The translations under genes and the position numbers were made by a program. This document shows positions 8,134 through 20,440 of a DNA stretch of 64,000 bases, piece by piece. A model generated the notes under the pieces. The model was not told the origin of the DNA and made no database searches. It saw nothing but the letters and a program-made list of their open reading frames with translations. The stretch is from Deinococcus malanensis (lineage in GTDB: Bacteria > Deinococcota > Deinococci > Deinococcales > Deinococcaceae): the NCBI RefSeq assembly GCF_014647655.1, contig NZ_BMPP01000005.1:1-64000 (forward strand). Reading direction: 5' to 3'. How positions within the stretch are numbered: position 1 is the stretch's first letter; each line of letters begins with the position of its first letter.

Positions 8134-10584
8134 ATGTGGGTGTTTCGATTACTTGGCGCAGTGCTGGTCCTGGTCATCCTGGGGGTGGCTGGCCTGTGGG
8201 GCGCATGGGGACGTGACCTTCCCAGCGTCTCGGACCTGGACGTGCTGGAATTCAGTGGGCAGACCCGCGTGTACGACCGCACGGGTCAGCTGGTCGGGAC
8301 CCTGACCCCCAGCCTCAGCAGCGGCAGCGGTGAGAACCGCAACCTGCTGAAACTGGGCGAGATCAGTCCCTGGCTGCAGAAAGCTGTGGTCACCAGCGAG
8401 GACCGGCGTTTCTTCGAGCACCACGGAGTGGATTACATCGGCATCACGCGCGGCCTGCTCAAGGGCCTGCTGCGCAACGATCTGGAAGGCGGCTCAAGCA
8501 TTACCCAGCAGGTCGTGAAAAATACCCTGCTCTCGGATCTTCAGGGTGCGCGCACGCCGGAGCGCAAGTTCAAGGAAGCGCTGCTGGCCTACCAGATTGA
8601 CCGCAGCTTCGACAAGAACAAGATCCTGAACTCGTACCTGAACGTCGTGTACTGGGGCGACGGTGGCCGCACCGACATCGTGGGGGCCGGTACCGCCGCG
8701 CACGCCTACTTTCGCAAGAACGCCGCGGACCTGAACCTGGCCGAAAGCGTCTACCTCGCCACCATCATTCCCGCGCCCAACCGCCGCTACAAGGACTTCA
8801 AGGCCTACAGGCCGCTGATGAAAAGCCTGCTGGCGCGCATGGTCGAGGATGGCCGCGTCACCCAGGCCGAGGCGGACGCCGCCTGGAAGACGGAGATCTA
8901 TCCGGCCGGCTGGCGCATCGGATGGAGCCCGGACGGAACGGTGCGCACAGCCACACTGGAACGCCCCGACCGGCTTCAGGAGAACATCAACACTATGGAA
9001 GCGCAGGGCGGAGAGAGCCGCTACCGCTTTCAGCACTACCTGCAGGCGGTCGAAAAGGAACTGTTGCCCCTGATTGGCCGCAAGGCGTTGTACGGAGGCG
9101 GGCAGATCTACACCGGCATGAACCTGCAGGCCCAGCAGTCCGCCGAGCAGGCCAGCCGGCAGGCCAGCAACCTGCCCGAAGGCGCCACTCTGGGCATCGC
9201 GCTGGTCAGCCCGGTCAACGGGGAGGTCCTGGCGCTGGTGGGCCAGAAGCTGACGGCCGGGCGCCCGAGTGACTGGAACAACGCCACCCAGGGCCGCCGT
9301 CAGGTGGGCAGCGCCATCAAGCCGCTGCTGTACACGCTGGCGCTGGAGAACAAGTGGAAGCAGAGCGATACGGTGCTGGACGCGCCGATTGCCGGTGACT
9401 ACCAGCCCATGAACTACGACCGCCGCTGGAGCGGGCGCTACGTGACCATGCGCTTTGCGCTGGACCACAGCCTGAACCTGCCCACCGTGCGCATTGCCCA
9501 GGAACTCGGGATCCAGACCTTCGAGGCCAAGCTGCGCGAGATGAACTTCACCGTTCCGCGCGATGCCGGCCTGAGCCTGAGTATCGGCACGCTGGAGGCC
9601 AGCCCGCTGCAGATGGCCTCGGCCTACGCGACCTTTGCCAACGGCGGGCTGTACTACGCGCCCACGCTGGTTCGTAAAGCTCAGGACGCCCGCGGCAAAC
9701 TGCTGTACACCCGTCCTGCTCCTACCCCCAAGCGCATCTGGGACGCCCAGACCGCCTGGCTGGGCCTGGACATGATCCGCGGGGTGGTCAATGACCTGAC
9801 GGAGCCTCAGGGCGGCCTGGCCACCCGCGCACAGATTCCCGGCTGGGACGTGGGCGGCAAGACCGGAACCACCAACGAGATCAAGGACCTGTGGTTTGCC
9901 GGGGTCACCCCGACCATTGCCGGAGCCGTATGGGTGGGCAAGCAGGAAGGCGGCGCCATGCCGGACTGGGCCTACAGCGGCACGGTCCCAACGCCCATAT
10001 GGCAGCAGGCCGTCGCCGGGGCCCTGCAGGGCCAGCCGAAGGCCACCTTTCAGCAGCCCTCGGGCATCACCTACCGGGTGGTCCGTCAGGTCAACATGGC
10101 GTTCCGGGAAGCCGAGGCTGACACGGAGCCCGTGGCGCGCAATGGCGACCGCAGCACGGCACAGGGCGGTGGATTCTTCGGCAGGCGTCAGACCAGACCC
10201 AGCGCACCGGCCCCTCAGCCGCCGGTGGAGGCCCCTCCGGAGCCTGCGCAGGAGACAGTGGAGGAAATCCCGGCGGCCTTGCCGGCTGACCCGCCGCCGG
10301 ACCCCGAGCCCGTACCGCAGGATTTCGGATCAGCCGCGGATGAGCCCGCCGCCCCGGAGCCCGCGGCCCAGGAACCAGTGGCCCCCCAGCAGCCGGCCCC
10401 TGAACCTGTGTCACCGCCAGAGCCTCCTCCAGCCGCCACCGGCCAGCCCAGCGGCACCGTGGAATACGAGCCCGAGGAGCCAGCCCCACCGGAACCTGAG
10501 CCCCTACCCGACACCCCTCCCGATGATGGGTTCCTCGGCGAACCCCCAGCAGATCCGGAAAGTGCACCACCACCTTTCGAGTAA
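8134..10584 (+). CDS. Class A penicillin-binding protein (glycosyltransferase plus transpeptidase)
   Basis: 816 residues: membrane anchor (about 3-25), GT51 glycosyltransferase with EDRRFF (about 89) and [12 protein letters not shown] (about 118), then a transpeptidase with SAIK (392-395, the acylated Ser), SLN (446-448) and KTGTT (576-580). It polymerises and cross-links peptidoglycan at the outer face of the membrane. The last ~125 residues form a Pro/Glu/Ala-rich tail, longer than in most PBP1 proteins and probably disordered in the periplasm. The ATG at 8134 follows a TAGAGT -10 box (8121-8126) by 7 nt. Convergent with pnp. Confidence 0.93.
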   Translation: MWVFRLLGAVLVLVILGVAGLWGAWGRDLPSVSDLDVLEFSGQTRVYDRTGQLVGTLTPSLSSGSGENRNLLKLGEISPWLQKAVVTSEDRRFFEHHGVDYIGITRGLLKGLLRNDLEGGSSITQQVVKNTLLSDLQGARTPERKFKEALLAYQIDRSFDKNKILNSYLNVVYWGDGGRTDIVGAGTAAHAYFRKNAADLNLAESVYLATIIPAPNRRYKDFKAYRPLMKSLLARMVEDGRVTQAEADAAWKTEIYPAGWRIGWSPDGTVRTATLERPDRLQENINTMEAQGGESRYRFQHYLQAVEKELLPLIGRKALYGGGQIYTGMNLQAQQSAEQASRQASNLPEGATLGIALVSPVNGEVLALVGQKLTAGRPSDWNNATQGRRQVGSAIKPLLYTLALENKWKQSDTVLDAPIAGDYQPMNYDRRWSGRYVTMRFALDHSLNLPTVRIAQELGIQTFEAKLREMNFTVPRDAGLSLSIGTLEASPLQMASAYATFANGGLYYAPTLVRKAQDARGKLLYTRPAPTPKRIWDAQTAWLGLDMIRGVVNDLTEPQGGLATRAQIPGWDVGGKTGTTNEIKDLWFAGVTPTIAGAVWVGKQEGGAMPDWAYSGTVPTPIWQQAVAGALQGQPKATFQQPSGITYRVVRQVNMAFREAEADTEPVARNGDRSTAQGGGFFGRRQTRPSAPAPQPPVEAPPEPAQETVEEIPAALPADPPPDPEPVPQDFGSAADEPAAPEPAAQEPVAPQQPAPEPVSPPEPPPAATGQPSGTVEYEPEEPAPPEPEPLPDTPPDDGFLGEPPADPESAPPPFE

Positions 10585-10596
10585 GCATTGGCATTT

Positions 10597-10650
10597 CAAG
10601 GCAGGAAGGAGGCCGCCCCGTACACCTCGGGCGGCCTCCTTCCTGCCTTG
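10597..10650. terminator. Long bidirectional terminator between the PBP gene and pnp
   Basis: A 22-bp perfect stem: arms 10597-10618 and 10629-10650 (outer bases CAAGGCAGGAAGGAGG). It lies between convergent genes. Confidence 0.75.
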
Positions 10651-10676
10651 TCCTGTGACGGCGGGGCAGCCGACCT

Positions 10677-12848
<2,172 letters not shown>

Positions 12849-13127
12849 AGGAGGCAGTCTATACCCGCAGGCAGAATCGGGAATGCGCCTGGGAACCTGT
12901 GCCTGCGCGGCGGCCTGAAGGCATCCTTGACTGTTACTGGACTGCCACATGGTCTGGTTTCTGCCATGCGGCCACGGTCCCTGCCAGTGCCGGGACTTCT
13001 GCTGGCTGCCCGGGCAGCCAGAACAGGGGAAACCATCTGTGACTTGTCGTGCCTGACGGTGTTCTATGCACCCGGTGCCTTAGTTGCGTACAGGTGATGC
13101 CCTGAAAGCCGATACACTGCCCTCACC

Positions 13128-14204
13128 ATGCAAACCAAGCTCAGCCGGCAGGGCCTGACGGCCCTCGTGACCGCCCTTCTTCTCGGCGCCTGTGGACAGC
13201 AGGCCAGTCAGGACACGCCGCTGAGCGCTCAGGGAGGCAATGGCAAGCCCGCAACTGGCCAGACCACCGCCGCCGCGCGGGTCTTTCTGCCCAACCCGGT
13301 GCAGAGCACCGGCAATCAGGGGCTTGTTGACGACAAAGACAGTGCCAGCGCCGTTCCTGCCAGCGCCTATTACAACGTCACACTGAGCGAACTCGACGGC
13401 AGCGGCTACCTGAGCGGTAAGTGGGCCAAGGTGATCAATGAGACGGGTACGCCGGTCTACGGTACCGGACCCTTTAGCTTCACCCGTGACCAGGACGGCT
13501 TCGAGCAGGTGATGGCCTATTTCTGGGTCACCGAGACCCAGAAGTACCTGCAGAGCCTGGGTTTCGGCACCGAGCTGCGCCCGGTCAACATGCAGCAGCA
13601 GCTGATCAAGGTCAGCCAGTACGGGATCGACAACAGCTACATGTGGGACAAGCACAACTGGCTGCGCCTGGGCAAGGGTGGCGTGGACGATGCCGAGGAC
13701 GGCGAGGTGATCGTGCACGAGTATGGTCACGCGGTGCACGCTGCCCAGGTGCCGGGCTTTGGGAGCAGCCTGCAGGCCGGTGCCATCGGCGAGGCCTTCG
13801 GAGACTACCTGGCCATGACGGTCGGGTACGCCATCTCCACAGCCAACGGCGCGCCGACCCAGGCTCCGCTGGGCTGCATCATGGACTGGGACGCGGTCAG
13901 CTACACCAGCACCGAACCGCACTGCCTGCGCCGCATCGACACCGACAGGCACTACCCCGAGGATCTGCGGGGACAGGTGCACGCCGACGGCATGATCTGG
14001 TCACGCGCCCTGTGGGATATCTGGAATGCCCTGGGTGCTCGCACTGCTGACCGCATCGTCATCAACGCGCAGTTCGGTTTCGCGCCTGACACCAGCTTTG
14101 TTGCCGCCGCCGAGCAGACGGTCAGGACGGCCCGGGCCATGTACGACGAGCAGACAGCGGCCACGGTAAAGAAAGCCTTTGTCGACCGCGGCATCCTGCA
14201 GTAA
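13128..14204 (+). CDS. Gluzincin metalloprotease lipoprotein (M36/M4-like)
   Basis: 358 residues with lipobox LLGAC (about 19-23). The zinc site is HEYGH at 197-201, with the third ligand Glu222 in GEAFGDY, 25 residues after the first His, the spacing of thermolysin and fungalysin folds. A fungalysin-like pro-segment phrase RVFLPNPVQSTGNQ is seen near residue 50. Probably an exported, lipid-anchored peptidase for nutrient proteins or envelope turnover. A TACACT -10 box (13113-13118) is 9 nt before the ATG. Followed closely by the APH-like kinase, though with no sign of a shared function. Confidence 0.85.
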   Translation: MQTKLSRQGLTALVTALLLGACGQQASQDTPLSAQGGNGKPATGQTTAAARVFLPNPVQSTGNQGLVDDKDSASAVPASAYYNVTLSELDGSGYLSGKWAKVINETGTPVYGTGPFSFTRDQDGFEQVMAYFWVTETQKYLQSLGFGTELRPVNMQQQLIKVSQYGIDNSYMWDKHNWLRLGKGGVDDAEDGEVIVHEYGHAVHAAQVPGFGSSLQAGAIGEAFGDYLAMTVGYAISTANGAPTQAPLGCIMDWDAVSYTSTEPHCLRRIDTDRHYPEDLRGQVHADGMIWSRALWDIWNALGARTADRIVINAQFGFAPDTSFVAAAEQTVRTARAMYDEQTAATVKKAFVDRGILQ

Positions 14205-14220
14205 CACCGCCTGCGCTGAC

Positions 14221-15045
14221 ATGAGCAGTTTCCAGCAGCTGGCGCTGAAGCTTGGCACCGAGTTGCTGGGCGTCCGGCCTCTGGCCGGCGGGGTGTCTGC
14301 CCGGGTCACCGCCCTGGATGTCCGTCTGGGTGGGCCCTGCCGCCGGCTGGTGGTCCGGGAGTATGGGCGTCAGGATCTGATCCGCGCTCCTGACCTCGCA
14401 GCGCGGGAGTTCCACCTGCTGGAGGTTCTTTACCGCGCCGGGCTTCCCGTTCCCTCCCCCGTGCATCATCAGCCGGGCAGGCTGGTCACCACCTTCCTGG
14501 AGGGCGAAAATGGGACCACTACCGCTGCGGACCTCAGGCACCTCGCCGGGTTCCTGACCCGGTTGCACGCCCTGGACCCGGCAGGGGTGGAGTTACCGCT
14601 GTTGCCTGGGCCCGGCCCGGCACCTGTTATGCCAGACGAATCCCTGTCCGGGAGCCGGATCCGCCGTGCCCTGCATGATCTGGATCCGGGTGAGTGCGGC
14701 CGCCTGTCGGTGCTGCACGGTGACCTCTGGCCGGGGAATACGCTGTGGCAGGCTGGACACCTCTCGGCGGTTCTGGGCTGGGAAGACGCTGCTCTGGGCG
14801 ACCCGCTGGCCGATGTGGGCAACACCCGCCTGGAACTGCTGTTTTCACAGGGCAAAGGGGCTATGCACGCCTTCACGCAAGAGTACGCACGTCACCGCGA
14901 TCTTAACCTGGATCGGCTGCGTTTCTGGGACCTGAGGGCGGCGCTGCGGCCCTGTGGCCGGCTGACCAGCTGGGGGCTGGAGCCCACCGTGCAGGCGCAA
15001 TGGGAGCGTCGTCACGCCTGGTTTGTCCGCCAGGCTGGAGCCTGA
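14221..15045 (+). CDS. APH-family kinase-like protein with an altered metal-binding motif
   Basis: 274 residues of the aminoglycoside phosphotransferase/choline kinase-like fold. Seen: VVREYG (ATP-binding Lys position altered to Arg), the catalytic loop VLHGDLWPGNTLW (about 164-176) and VLGWEDAALGDPLADVG. In the last motif the usual Asp of the IDWEDA pattern, which binds Mg2+, is Gly186 (GGC at 14776-14778; GAC would give Asp). It may be a recent point change, a sequence error, or a real loss of activity. Substrate unknown. It starts 16 nt after the protease gene and may be cotranscribed with it. Confidence 0.75.
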   Translation: MSSFQQLALKLGTELLGVRPLAGGVSARVTALDVRLGGPCRRLVVREYGRQDLIRAPDLAAREFHLLEVLYRAGLPVPSPVHHQPGRLVTTFLEGENGTTTAADLRHLAGFLTRLHALDPAGVELPLLPGPGPAPVMPDESLSGSRIRRALHDLDPGECGRLSVLHGDLWPGNTLWQAGHLSAVLGWEDAALGDPLADVGNTRLELLFSQGKGAMHAFTQEYARHRDLNLDRLRFWDLRAALRPCGRLTSWGLEPTVQAQWERRHAWFVRQAGA

Positions 15046-15228
15046 ACTGCTGCCAGCGCTAGACAGAGGCTGGTCAATCGGGTGGGGCCAGCTGGACTGC
15101 GGCTCCGGCCGCAGGTATCCGGGCTGAGCCACACTTCTTTAGCAGGCTGCTGTTTGCCCCGATTGACCGCCCGCAAAGGTGAAAAGTGGCCCTGCCGTTC
15201 CCGGGGCACGCCGCGTAGACTTTCGGGC

Positions 15229-17277
15229 ATGACGCGTGAAGTACTGCTGACCTGCCCGCTGGACTGCCCGGACGCCTGCCGCCTGAAAATCACGGTGGCG
15301 CCGGTGGAGGATGCCAGAACCGGACAGGTGGCTGAGCGCATGGTGAAGCTGACGGGTGACGCTGCACATCCCATTACCCGGGGCTTTGCCTGCGTCAAGA
15401 CCGTGCACTATCCGGCGCGTGCCAACCACCCGGAGCGCCCGCTGTATCCGATGCGGCGCGTGAATGCCAAGACCGAGCCTGAGCCGGTGTTCGAGCGCGT
15501 GGGCTGGGCCGAGGCGCTGGACGACATCGCCGCCCGGCTGCGGGTGCTGCTCGACTCGCGTGGTCCGCAGAGCGTGCTGCGCTACAACTACGCCGGCACC
15601 ATGGGCCTGATGGAAGGCACCCACGTGCATGCCCTGTTCCGTGCGCTGGGTACGCCGGAACTCGACGAAACCATCTGTGCGACCGCCGGTACCGAGGCGT
15701 GGAGCATGGGCTACGGGACGCGCTACTCGGTGGACCCGCCGGACGTGGCTCATGCCCGCCTGATCGTGCTGTGGGGCATCAACAGCCTGTCGACCAACAG
15801 CCACCTCACCCCCCACCTCACCGCTGCCCGCAAAAGTGGCGCCCGGATCATCTGTGTGGACCCGTACCGCAACCGCACCGCTGCCTTCGCCGACGAGCAC
15901 CTGAAAATCCGGCCTGGGACCGACGCGGCGCTGGCCCTGGGGGTCATGCACGAGCTGTTTGCGCAAGGCTGGACCGATGAGGCCTACATTGCCGAGGCCA
16001 CCACCGGCGTGGAAGAGCTGCGCGTTGCCGCTGCAGAATGGACCCCCGAACGTACCGCGCAGGTCACGGGACTGGACGCCGGGCAGGTTCGTGCCTTCGC
16101 CCAGGCAATCGGCACCACACGTCCCAGCTATTTCCGGGTGGGGTACGGCATGACCCGTCATGAGTCCGGTGGCACCAACCTGCGCGCCGTAACGCTGCTG
16201 CCGGCGCTGACCGGCGACTGGCGCCTGCGTGGGGGGGGCTGCAGCTTAAGTGCCAGCGGCGCCTTCAAGCTTAACCGCTCGCAACTGGGGGCCGCACACC
16301 TGATCCGCCCCGACACGCCGCATGTGAACATGAATGAGCTGGCCGGTGCACTGAGGCCGGAGGCGGGCCTGGGCGCTCTGGTCGTGTACAACACCAACCC
16401 GGCGGTGGTGGCTCCGGATGCCGGTCGGGTGCGCGCCGGTCTGCAGCGCGAGGACCTGTTTGTGGTGGTGCTGGAGCAGGCCATGACCGAAACGGCCCGG
16501 CTGGCCGATTACGTGCTGCCTGCCACCACTTTTGCCGAGCACGCCGACCTGTACACCAGCTACGGCCATCACTTCCTGGGCTACAACCCGGCCGCGCTGG
16601 AGGCCCCGGGCGAGGCCCGCCCGAACTCGTGGGTCATGCAGGAACTTGGCCAGCGCCTGGGCGTGACGGAGCCCAGCGTGTACTGGACGGTGGATGAGCT
16701 GATTACGGCCCTGCTGGAAACGGACCACCCGCATTTGGCTGGCATCACACTGGAACGGCTCAAGGCCGAGGGCAGCGTGCGCCTCAACCTGCCCGAAGAG
16801 TTTCTGCCGTATGCATATGGCGCCGAGACGCCCAGCGGCAGGGTGCAGTTCTCTCCGGCGCCGCAGCACCGTGAGGCCCTGGCCACACTGAATGACGAGT
16901 ATCCGGTAAGGCTGCTCACGCCACCCGCGCACCACTTCCTGAACAGCACCTATGGCGTGCTGGACAATCTCAACCGCGCCGAGGGCAGTGAGCCCCACGT
17001 GCTGGTCCACCCGGACGACGCGGCCCGTTCGGGTCTGAACGACGGAACCTACGCGTGGCTGCAAAGCGAGGTGGGGCAGGTACGCCGCCGCGTGAAGATC
17101 ACCGACGTGACCCAGCCGGGCACCGCGGTGGTGGAGGGCACATGGTGGGGCCTGTCCGCGCCGGACGGAACGAGCATCAATGAACTGACGGCGCAGACCC
17201 TGACGGACCTGGGCGCTGGCAGCACCTTCCACAACACCCGGGTGCGGCTCAGCCCTGCGGCACAAAGCTCAGTCTGA
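15229..17277 (+). CDS. Molybdopterin-dependent oxidoreductase, DMSO reductase family
   Basis: 682 residues. An N-terminal [4Fe-4S] motif C9-x3-C13-x3-C17-x37-C55, molybdopterin domains, and a C-terminal dinucleotide-binding domain (PPAHHFLNSTYG, then HPDDAARSGLNDG). The family includes formate dehydrogenase-like and thiosulfate or polysulfide reductase-like enzymes. No twin-Arg signal is present, so it is probably cytoplasmic; the electron partner and substrate cannot be named. The ATG at 15229 follows a TAGACT -10 box (15216-15221) by 7 nt; the longer frame from 15082 is discarded. A run of eight G occurs at 16231-16238 without disturbing the frame. Confidence 0.88.
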   Translation: MTREVLLTCPLDCPDACRLKITVAPVEDARTGQVAERMVKLTGDAAHPITRGFACVKTVHYPARANHPERPLYPMRRVNAKTEPEPVFERVGWAEALDDIAARLRVLLDSRGPQSVLRYNYAGTMGLMEGTHVHALFRALGTPELDETICATAGTEAWSMGYGTRYSVDPPDVAHARLIVLWGINSLSTNSHLTPHLTAARKSGARIICVDPYRNRTAAFADEHLKIRPGTDAALALGVMHELFAQGWTDEAYIAEATTGVEELRVAAAEWTPERTAQVTGLDAGQVRAFAQAIGTTRPSYFRVGYGMTRHESGGTNLRAVTLLPALTGDWRLRGGGCSLSASGAFKLNRSQLGAAHLIRPDTPHVNMNELAGALRPEAGLGALVVYNTNPAVVAPDAGRVRAGLQREDLFVVVLEQAMTETARLADYVLPATTFAEHADLYTSYGHHFLGYNPAALEAPGEARPNSWVMQELGQRLGVTEPSVYWTVDELITALLETDHPHLAGITLERLKAEGSVRLNLPEEFLPYAYGAETPSGRVQFSPAPQHREALATLNDEYPVRLLTPPAHHFLNSTYGVLDNLNRAEGSEPHVLVHPDDAARSGLNDGTYAWLQSEVGQVRRRVKITDVTQPGTAVVEGTWWGLSAPDGTSINELTAQTLTDLGAGSTFHNTRVRLSPAAQSSV

Positions 17278-17343
17278 GCATCAGCCTGTTCCCGGCGTGT
17301 TTCAGGGAATTGATCACTGCACCTGCCGCAGGCGAAGGGCAGT

Positions 17344-17520
17344 TCAGGCCTTGTTTACGGCAACCTGCCGGACCGGCTCGAAGCCGTACTTACCGAATGA
17401 CCCCCAGCCCTGGTAATGGTTGAACTCGCAGCGGTAGCGTCAGAAAGTGCCCTTGCGGGACGCCACCCGGATGAAGATGCTGCCGGGTGTGCAGGTGCGT
17501 CCAGGCCTGACCGAAGCTCT
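17344..17520 (-). pseudogene. Remnant of an unidentified gene with an in-frame TGA
   Basis: On the minus strand, a frame ending at TGA 17346-17344 reads RYRCEFNHYQGWGSFGKYGF, with an aromatic and Cys composition like real protein. It is preceded in frame by TGA (about 17440), and then by IFIRVASRKGTF in the same frame. The segment looks like the end of a decayed gene. I do not recognise the family. The rest of the 17278-17593 gap holds nothing else I can support. Confidence 0.35.
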
Positions 17521-17593
17521 TCTGGCGTGTTCGGGATGTACAGGTCCGTATGGCCAGCGGCATCGAGTTTGCTCAGGGTGGGGTGAATGGTAT

Positions 17594-17950
17594 TCAGCCG
17601 TCCAGCATGGCCTTCCATCCAGCCAGATCCTCACCCACGGTCAGCACCTTGCCGGCACGGACCAGCGGGAGCTTCAGCAAATCGGGTGTCTCGATGACCC
17701 TGGCGATCACGCCGTCCTCGGTGGTGCGCAGGTAGGCGAGATTGCTCTGGGCGTAGGCCTTGCCGTCCAGATCGAGCAGGGCATTCAGGCCAAATTTCTG
17801 TACGAAGCGCGCCAGTTCGCCTTTGGCGATGGGCCGCTCCCTGAGATCCACCATATGGATCTTGATCTTCCGCTCCTTGAAGAAGCGCTCGGCGGCCCGG
17901 GTCGCCGCACTTTTCTTGACCCCAAATATCTGCACCTGCAGGTCGCTCAT
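17594..17950 (-). CDS. ArsC/Spx-like protein lacking the catalytic cysteine
   Basis: 118 residues with the thioredoxin-like ArsC/Spx/YffB fold: strand VQIFGVKKSAATRAAERFFKER, then HMVDLRERPIAKGELARFVQKFGLNALLD and a C-terminal LKLPLVRAGKVLTVGEDLAGW. In relatives the strand ends in CxxC (Spx) or NCDT (YffB); here it is KKSAAT, so no redox Cys is present. Arsenate reduction is therefore unlikely; a protein-binding role is possible. The ATG at 17950 follows a minus-strand TACACT -10 box (17962-17957) by 6 nt. It is divergent from the MarR/VOC cluster. Confidence 0.75.
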   Translation of the reverse strand: MSDLQVQIFGVKKSAATRAAERFFKERKIKIHMVDLRERPIAKGELARFVQKFGLNALLDLDGKAYAQSNLAYLRTTEDGVIARVIETPDLLKLPLVRAGKVLTVGEDLAGWKAMLDG

Positions 17951-18003
17951 GCCGCGAGTGTAGCGAGACCACGGACAACATGCCCGACCTGTCTCCAAAT
18001 TAT

Positions 18004-18032
18004 TTGCTTTGCAAAGCAACTAGATATAGAAT
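18004..18032 (+). promoter_or_regulatory. Promoter and MarR-type operator of the VOC/esterase cluster
   Basis: A perfect 16-bp palindrome TTGCTTTGCAAAGCAA (18004-18019) covers a -35 element TTGCTT (18004-18009), spaced 17 nt from TAGAAT (18027-18032). A repressor bound there would block the promoter. The MarR gene starts 26 nt downstream with GGGAGG as ribosome site, so autoregulation is likely. Confidence 0.7.
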
Positions 18033-18057
18033 AACTCTCAAGAAGGGAGGATCACTG

Positions 18058-18498
18058 ATGTTAACCCTGACTCCTACCGAACTGCTCGCCTGGCGCGGCT
18101 TCCTGCACGCCCACGACACCCTCTGGAAGGCGCTGGACGCCGAACTGACCGCCCATGACCTCAACCTTCCGGCCTACGAACTGCTGACCACGCTGGAAGA
18201 GGCCGGTTCCCAGGGGCTGCGTATGACTGATCTGGCCCGCCGGGTGCGCTTCAGCGGAGGTGGCCTGACCCGCCTGGCGGACAAGTTACAGGCGCAGGGG
18301 CTGATCGAACGCCGCCGCTGTGCCACCGATGGGAGGGGGTGGGAAGCGGCGCTGACCGAGCAGGGGCAAAAGAAGCTGCGCCGGGTTCACGTGCGTCATC
18401 TGCGGGAGGTCCGCCGCCGCTTCCTGGACCGCCTGACCCCAGAGGAAACCAGACTGCTCGCGGGCCTGTGGCCCCGTTTTCAGGAGGAAGCCCGATGA
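18058..18498 (+). CDS. MarR-family regulator, MhqR-like by context
   Basis: 146 residues with a MarR winged helix: DLARRVRFSGGGLTRLADKLQAQGLIERRRC (about 60-90), with the wing at DGRGWEAALTEQGQKKL. The ATG at 18058 has GGGAGG 9 nt upstream; the earlier ATG at 17980 lies before the promoter. The stop overlaps the next start (ATGA). MarR proteins of this neighbourhood (MhqR, YodB) sense quinones or electrophiles. That function is inferred from the two VOC dioxygenases and the MhqD-like hydrolase that follow. Confidence 0.8.
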   Translation: MLTLTPTELLAWRGFLHAHDTLWKALDAELTAHDLNLPAYELLTTLEEAGSQGLRMTDLARRVRFSGGGLTRLADKLQAQGLIERRRCATDGRGWEAALTEQGQKKLRRVHVRHLREVRRRFLDRLTPEETRLLAGLWPRFQEEAR

Positions 18499-19481
18499 AC
18501 AGCACGCCGCACGGCGTTCACCATGTCAGCGCACTCAGCGCCGATATTGCGCGCAACCATGACTTCTATACCCGGGTGCTGGGGCTTCGTCTGGTCAAAA
18601 AGACGGTTAATCAGGACTCGCCGGGTATGTACCACCTGTTTTATGCAGACGGCGCTGGCAGTGCGGGAACCGATATGACCTTCTTCGACTTCCCTCAGGC
18701 CGCCCGCGAGCACCGCGGCAACAACTCGGTGACCCTGACCACCTTCCGCGTCACCGGAGAGGCTGCCCTGAATTACTGGGCCGGGCGCCTGACCGGGCAT
18801 GGCGTGCTGCACAGCGGCGTGACCCGGGTGGACGGACGCGCCCACCTGTACTATGAGGATGTGGACAGCACCCGCCTCGCGCTGGTGGACGACGTGGGAG
18901 AAGGCCCCCGCGCGCTGCCCAACCCCCTGACCGACGTGCCTGTCGAATATCAGATTCAGGGCCTGGGATACAGCGGTTTCACGGTTCCGGATCTGGGGCC
19001 AACCCGCGCGTTTCTGGAAACGGGCCTGCACCTACGCGAGATCCGCACCTATCCCACCGAAGGCTTCACGACGCATGTCTTTCAGATGAATGCAGCGCCC
19101 GGGGAAGGCCAGGGTCCCCACACCGAGCTGCACGTAACCGAGAGAGGCGATCTGCCGCGCAGCCGGCCGGGTGCCGGAAGTGTTCACCATGTGGCCCTGC
19201 GCCTGCGGGACAGCGATGTGCTGGCCTGGTTGCTGCATCTGGAGCAGGCCGGGTACGGCAACAGTGGCAGGGTGGACCGCTATTACTTCCAGTCCATCTA
19301 CATCCGCGACCCCAACGGCCTGGTCGTGGAACTCGCCACGGATGGTCCCGGCTTCGCCACCGATGAGACGGCCGGGCAACTGGGCCAGCGTCTGGCCCTG
19401 CCGCCCTTTCTGGAGCCCCGCCGCGCCACCATCGAAGCGCACCTGCGCCCCCTGACCCTGAGCCAAGGAGACCCTGCATGA
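18495..19481 (+). CDS. VOC ring-cleaving dioxygenase, MhqO-like (copy 1)
   Basis: 328 residues with two vicinal-oxygen-chelate modules, each beginning with a metal-ligand His region: [33 protein letters not shown] (about 6) and [13 protein letters not shown] (about 231). The phrase [27 protein letters not shown] near 275-300 supplies the glutamate ligand. This matches the glyoxalase/LinE/MhqO dioxygenases that cleave hydroquinones. ATGA overlap with both the MarR gene and copy 2 implies translational coupling. About half of the residues match copy 2 by eye, so they look like an old tandem duplication. Confidence 0.85.
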   Translation: MNSTPHGVHHVSALSADIARNHDFYTRVLGLRLVKKTVNQDSPGMYHLFYADGAGSAGTDMTFFDFPQAAREHRGNNSVTLTTFRVTGEAALNYWAGRLTGHGVLHSGVTRVDGRAHLYYEDVDSTRLALVDDVGEGPRALPNPLTDVPVEYQIQGLGYSGFTVPDLGPTRAFLETGLHLREIRTYPTEGFTTHVFQMNAAPGEGQGPHTELHVTERGDLPRSRPGAGSVHHVALRLRDSDVLAWLLHLEQAGYGNSGRVDRYYFQSIYIRDPNGLVVELATDGPGFATDETAGQLGQRLALPPFLEPRRATIEAHLRPLTLSQGDPA

Positions 19482-20440
19482 CCACCCTGAACCTGACTGG
19501 CATCCACCACCTCACCGCCGTGTCTGCCGACATCCGTGAGAACAAGCGCTTCTACACCCAGGATCTGGGAATGCGGCTGGTCAAACGTAGCGTGAACCAG
19601 GACGACGTGAGTGCCTATCACCTGTTTTACGCCGACGCGGTTGGCACCCCCGGCACGGACCTGACCTTCTTCGACTGGCCGGTGGGCCGTGAGCGGCGCG
19701 GCAACCATACCGTGACGCGTACAGCGCTGCGCGTCCGGAATGAAGCCAGCCTGACCTACTGGCACGAGCGCTTGGGCGCCCTGAATGTGCAGCACGGTCA
19801 GATCGTCGAGCGGGACGGCCGGGCAACCCTGGACTTCGAAGACCACGAGGGTCAGCGCCTGGCGCTGATCGTGGACGGTGGCACTGGAGACGCGCCGGCT
19901 CCCTGGGAGGCCAGCCCCGTGCCCACCGAGCACCAGATCCGTGGCCTGGGACCCATCACCATGACCGTGCCAAACCTGCGCAACACCGATCTGGTGCTGC
20001 AGCGCGTCATGAACCTGCGCCCGGTGCGCCAGTACCCCGACCCGGAGAGTCCTGCCCATACCGTACACGTGTACGAAATGGGAAACGGGGGCCCGCACGC
20101 GGAACTGCATGTGGCCGTGCGCCCGGACCTGTCACCAGCGCAGCCTGGTGCGGGCGGAGTGCATCACGTGGCCTTCCGCACCCCCAACGAGGACGAGTAC
20201 CATGCCTGGACCGAGCATTTCCGGCACTTTGGCCTGCAGACCAGCGGTGAAGTGGACCGGTACTATTTCCGCAGCCTGTACTTCCGGGAGCCCAATGGCA
20301 TCCTGTACGAAATTGCCACCGACGGCCCTGGCTTTGGCGTGGACGAGGACATGACGACCCTGGGTGAGAAAGTGATTCTCCCGCCCCGCTTCGAAGCCCG
20401 CCGCGAGCAGATCGTTGCCGGTCTCAAGCCTATCGACTAA
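19478..20440 (+). CDS. VOC ring-cleaving dioxygenase, MhqO-like (copy 2)
   Basis: 320 residues, paralogous to the preceding gene: [35 protein letters not shown] at the start, the second module from [17 protein letters not shown], and [27 protein letters not shown]. Metal ligands (His, His, Glu) are retained in both copies, so both may be active, possibly on different quinols. It starts inside the stop of copy 1. A 145-bp gap with no clear terminator separates it from the hydrolase. Confidence 0.85.
   Translation: MTTLNLTGIHHLTAVSADIRENKRFYTQDLGMRLVKRSVNQDDVSAYHLFYADAVGTPGTDLTFFDWPVGRERRGNHTVTRTALRVRNEASLTYWHERLGALNVQHGQIVERDGRATLDFEDHEGQRLALIVDGGTGDAPAPWEASPVPTEHQIRGLGPITMTVPNLRNTDLVLQRVMNLRPVRQYPDPESPAHTVHVYEMGNGGPHAELHVAVRPDLSPAQPGAGGVHHVAFRTPNEDEYHAWTEHFRHFGLQTSGEVDRYYFRSLYFREPNGILYEIATDGPGFGVDEDMTTLGEKVILPPRFEARREQIVAGLKPID

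Noticed and set aside
16231..16238. Run of eight G in the molybdopterin gene as a possible phase-variation tract
   Set aside because: The reading frame continues normally into conserved sequence, and slipped-strand switching is not suggested by anything else.
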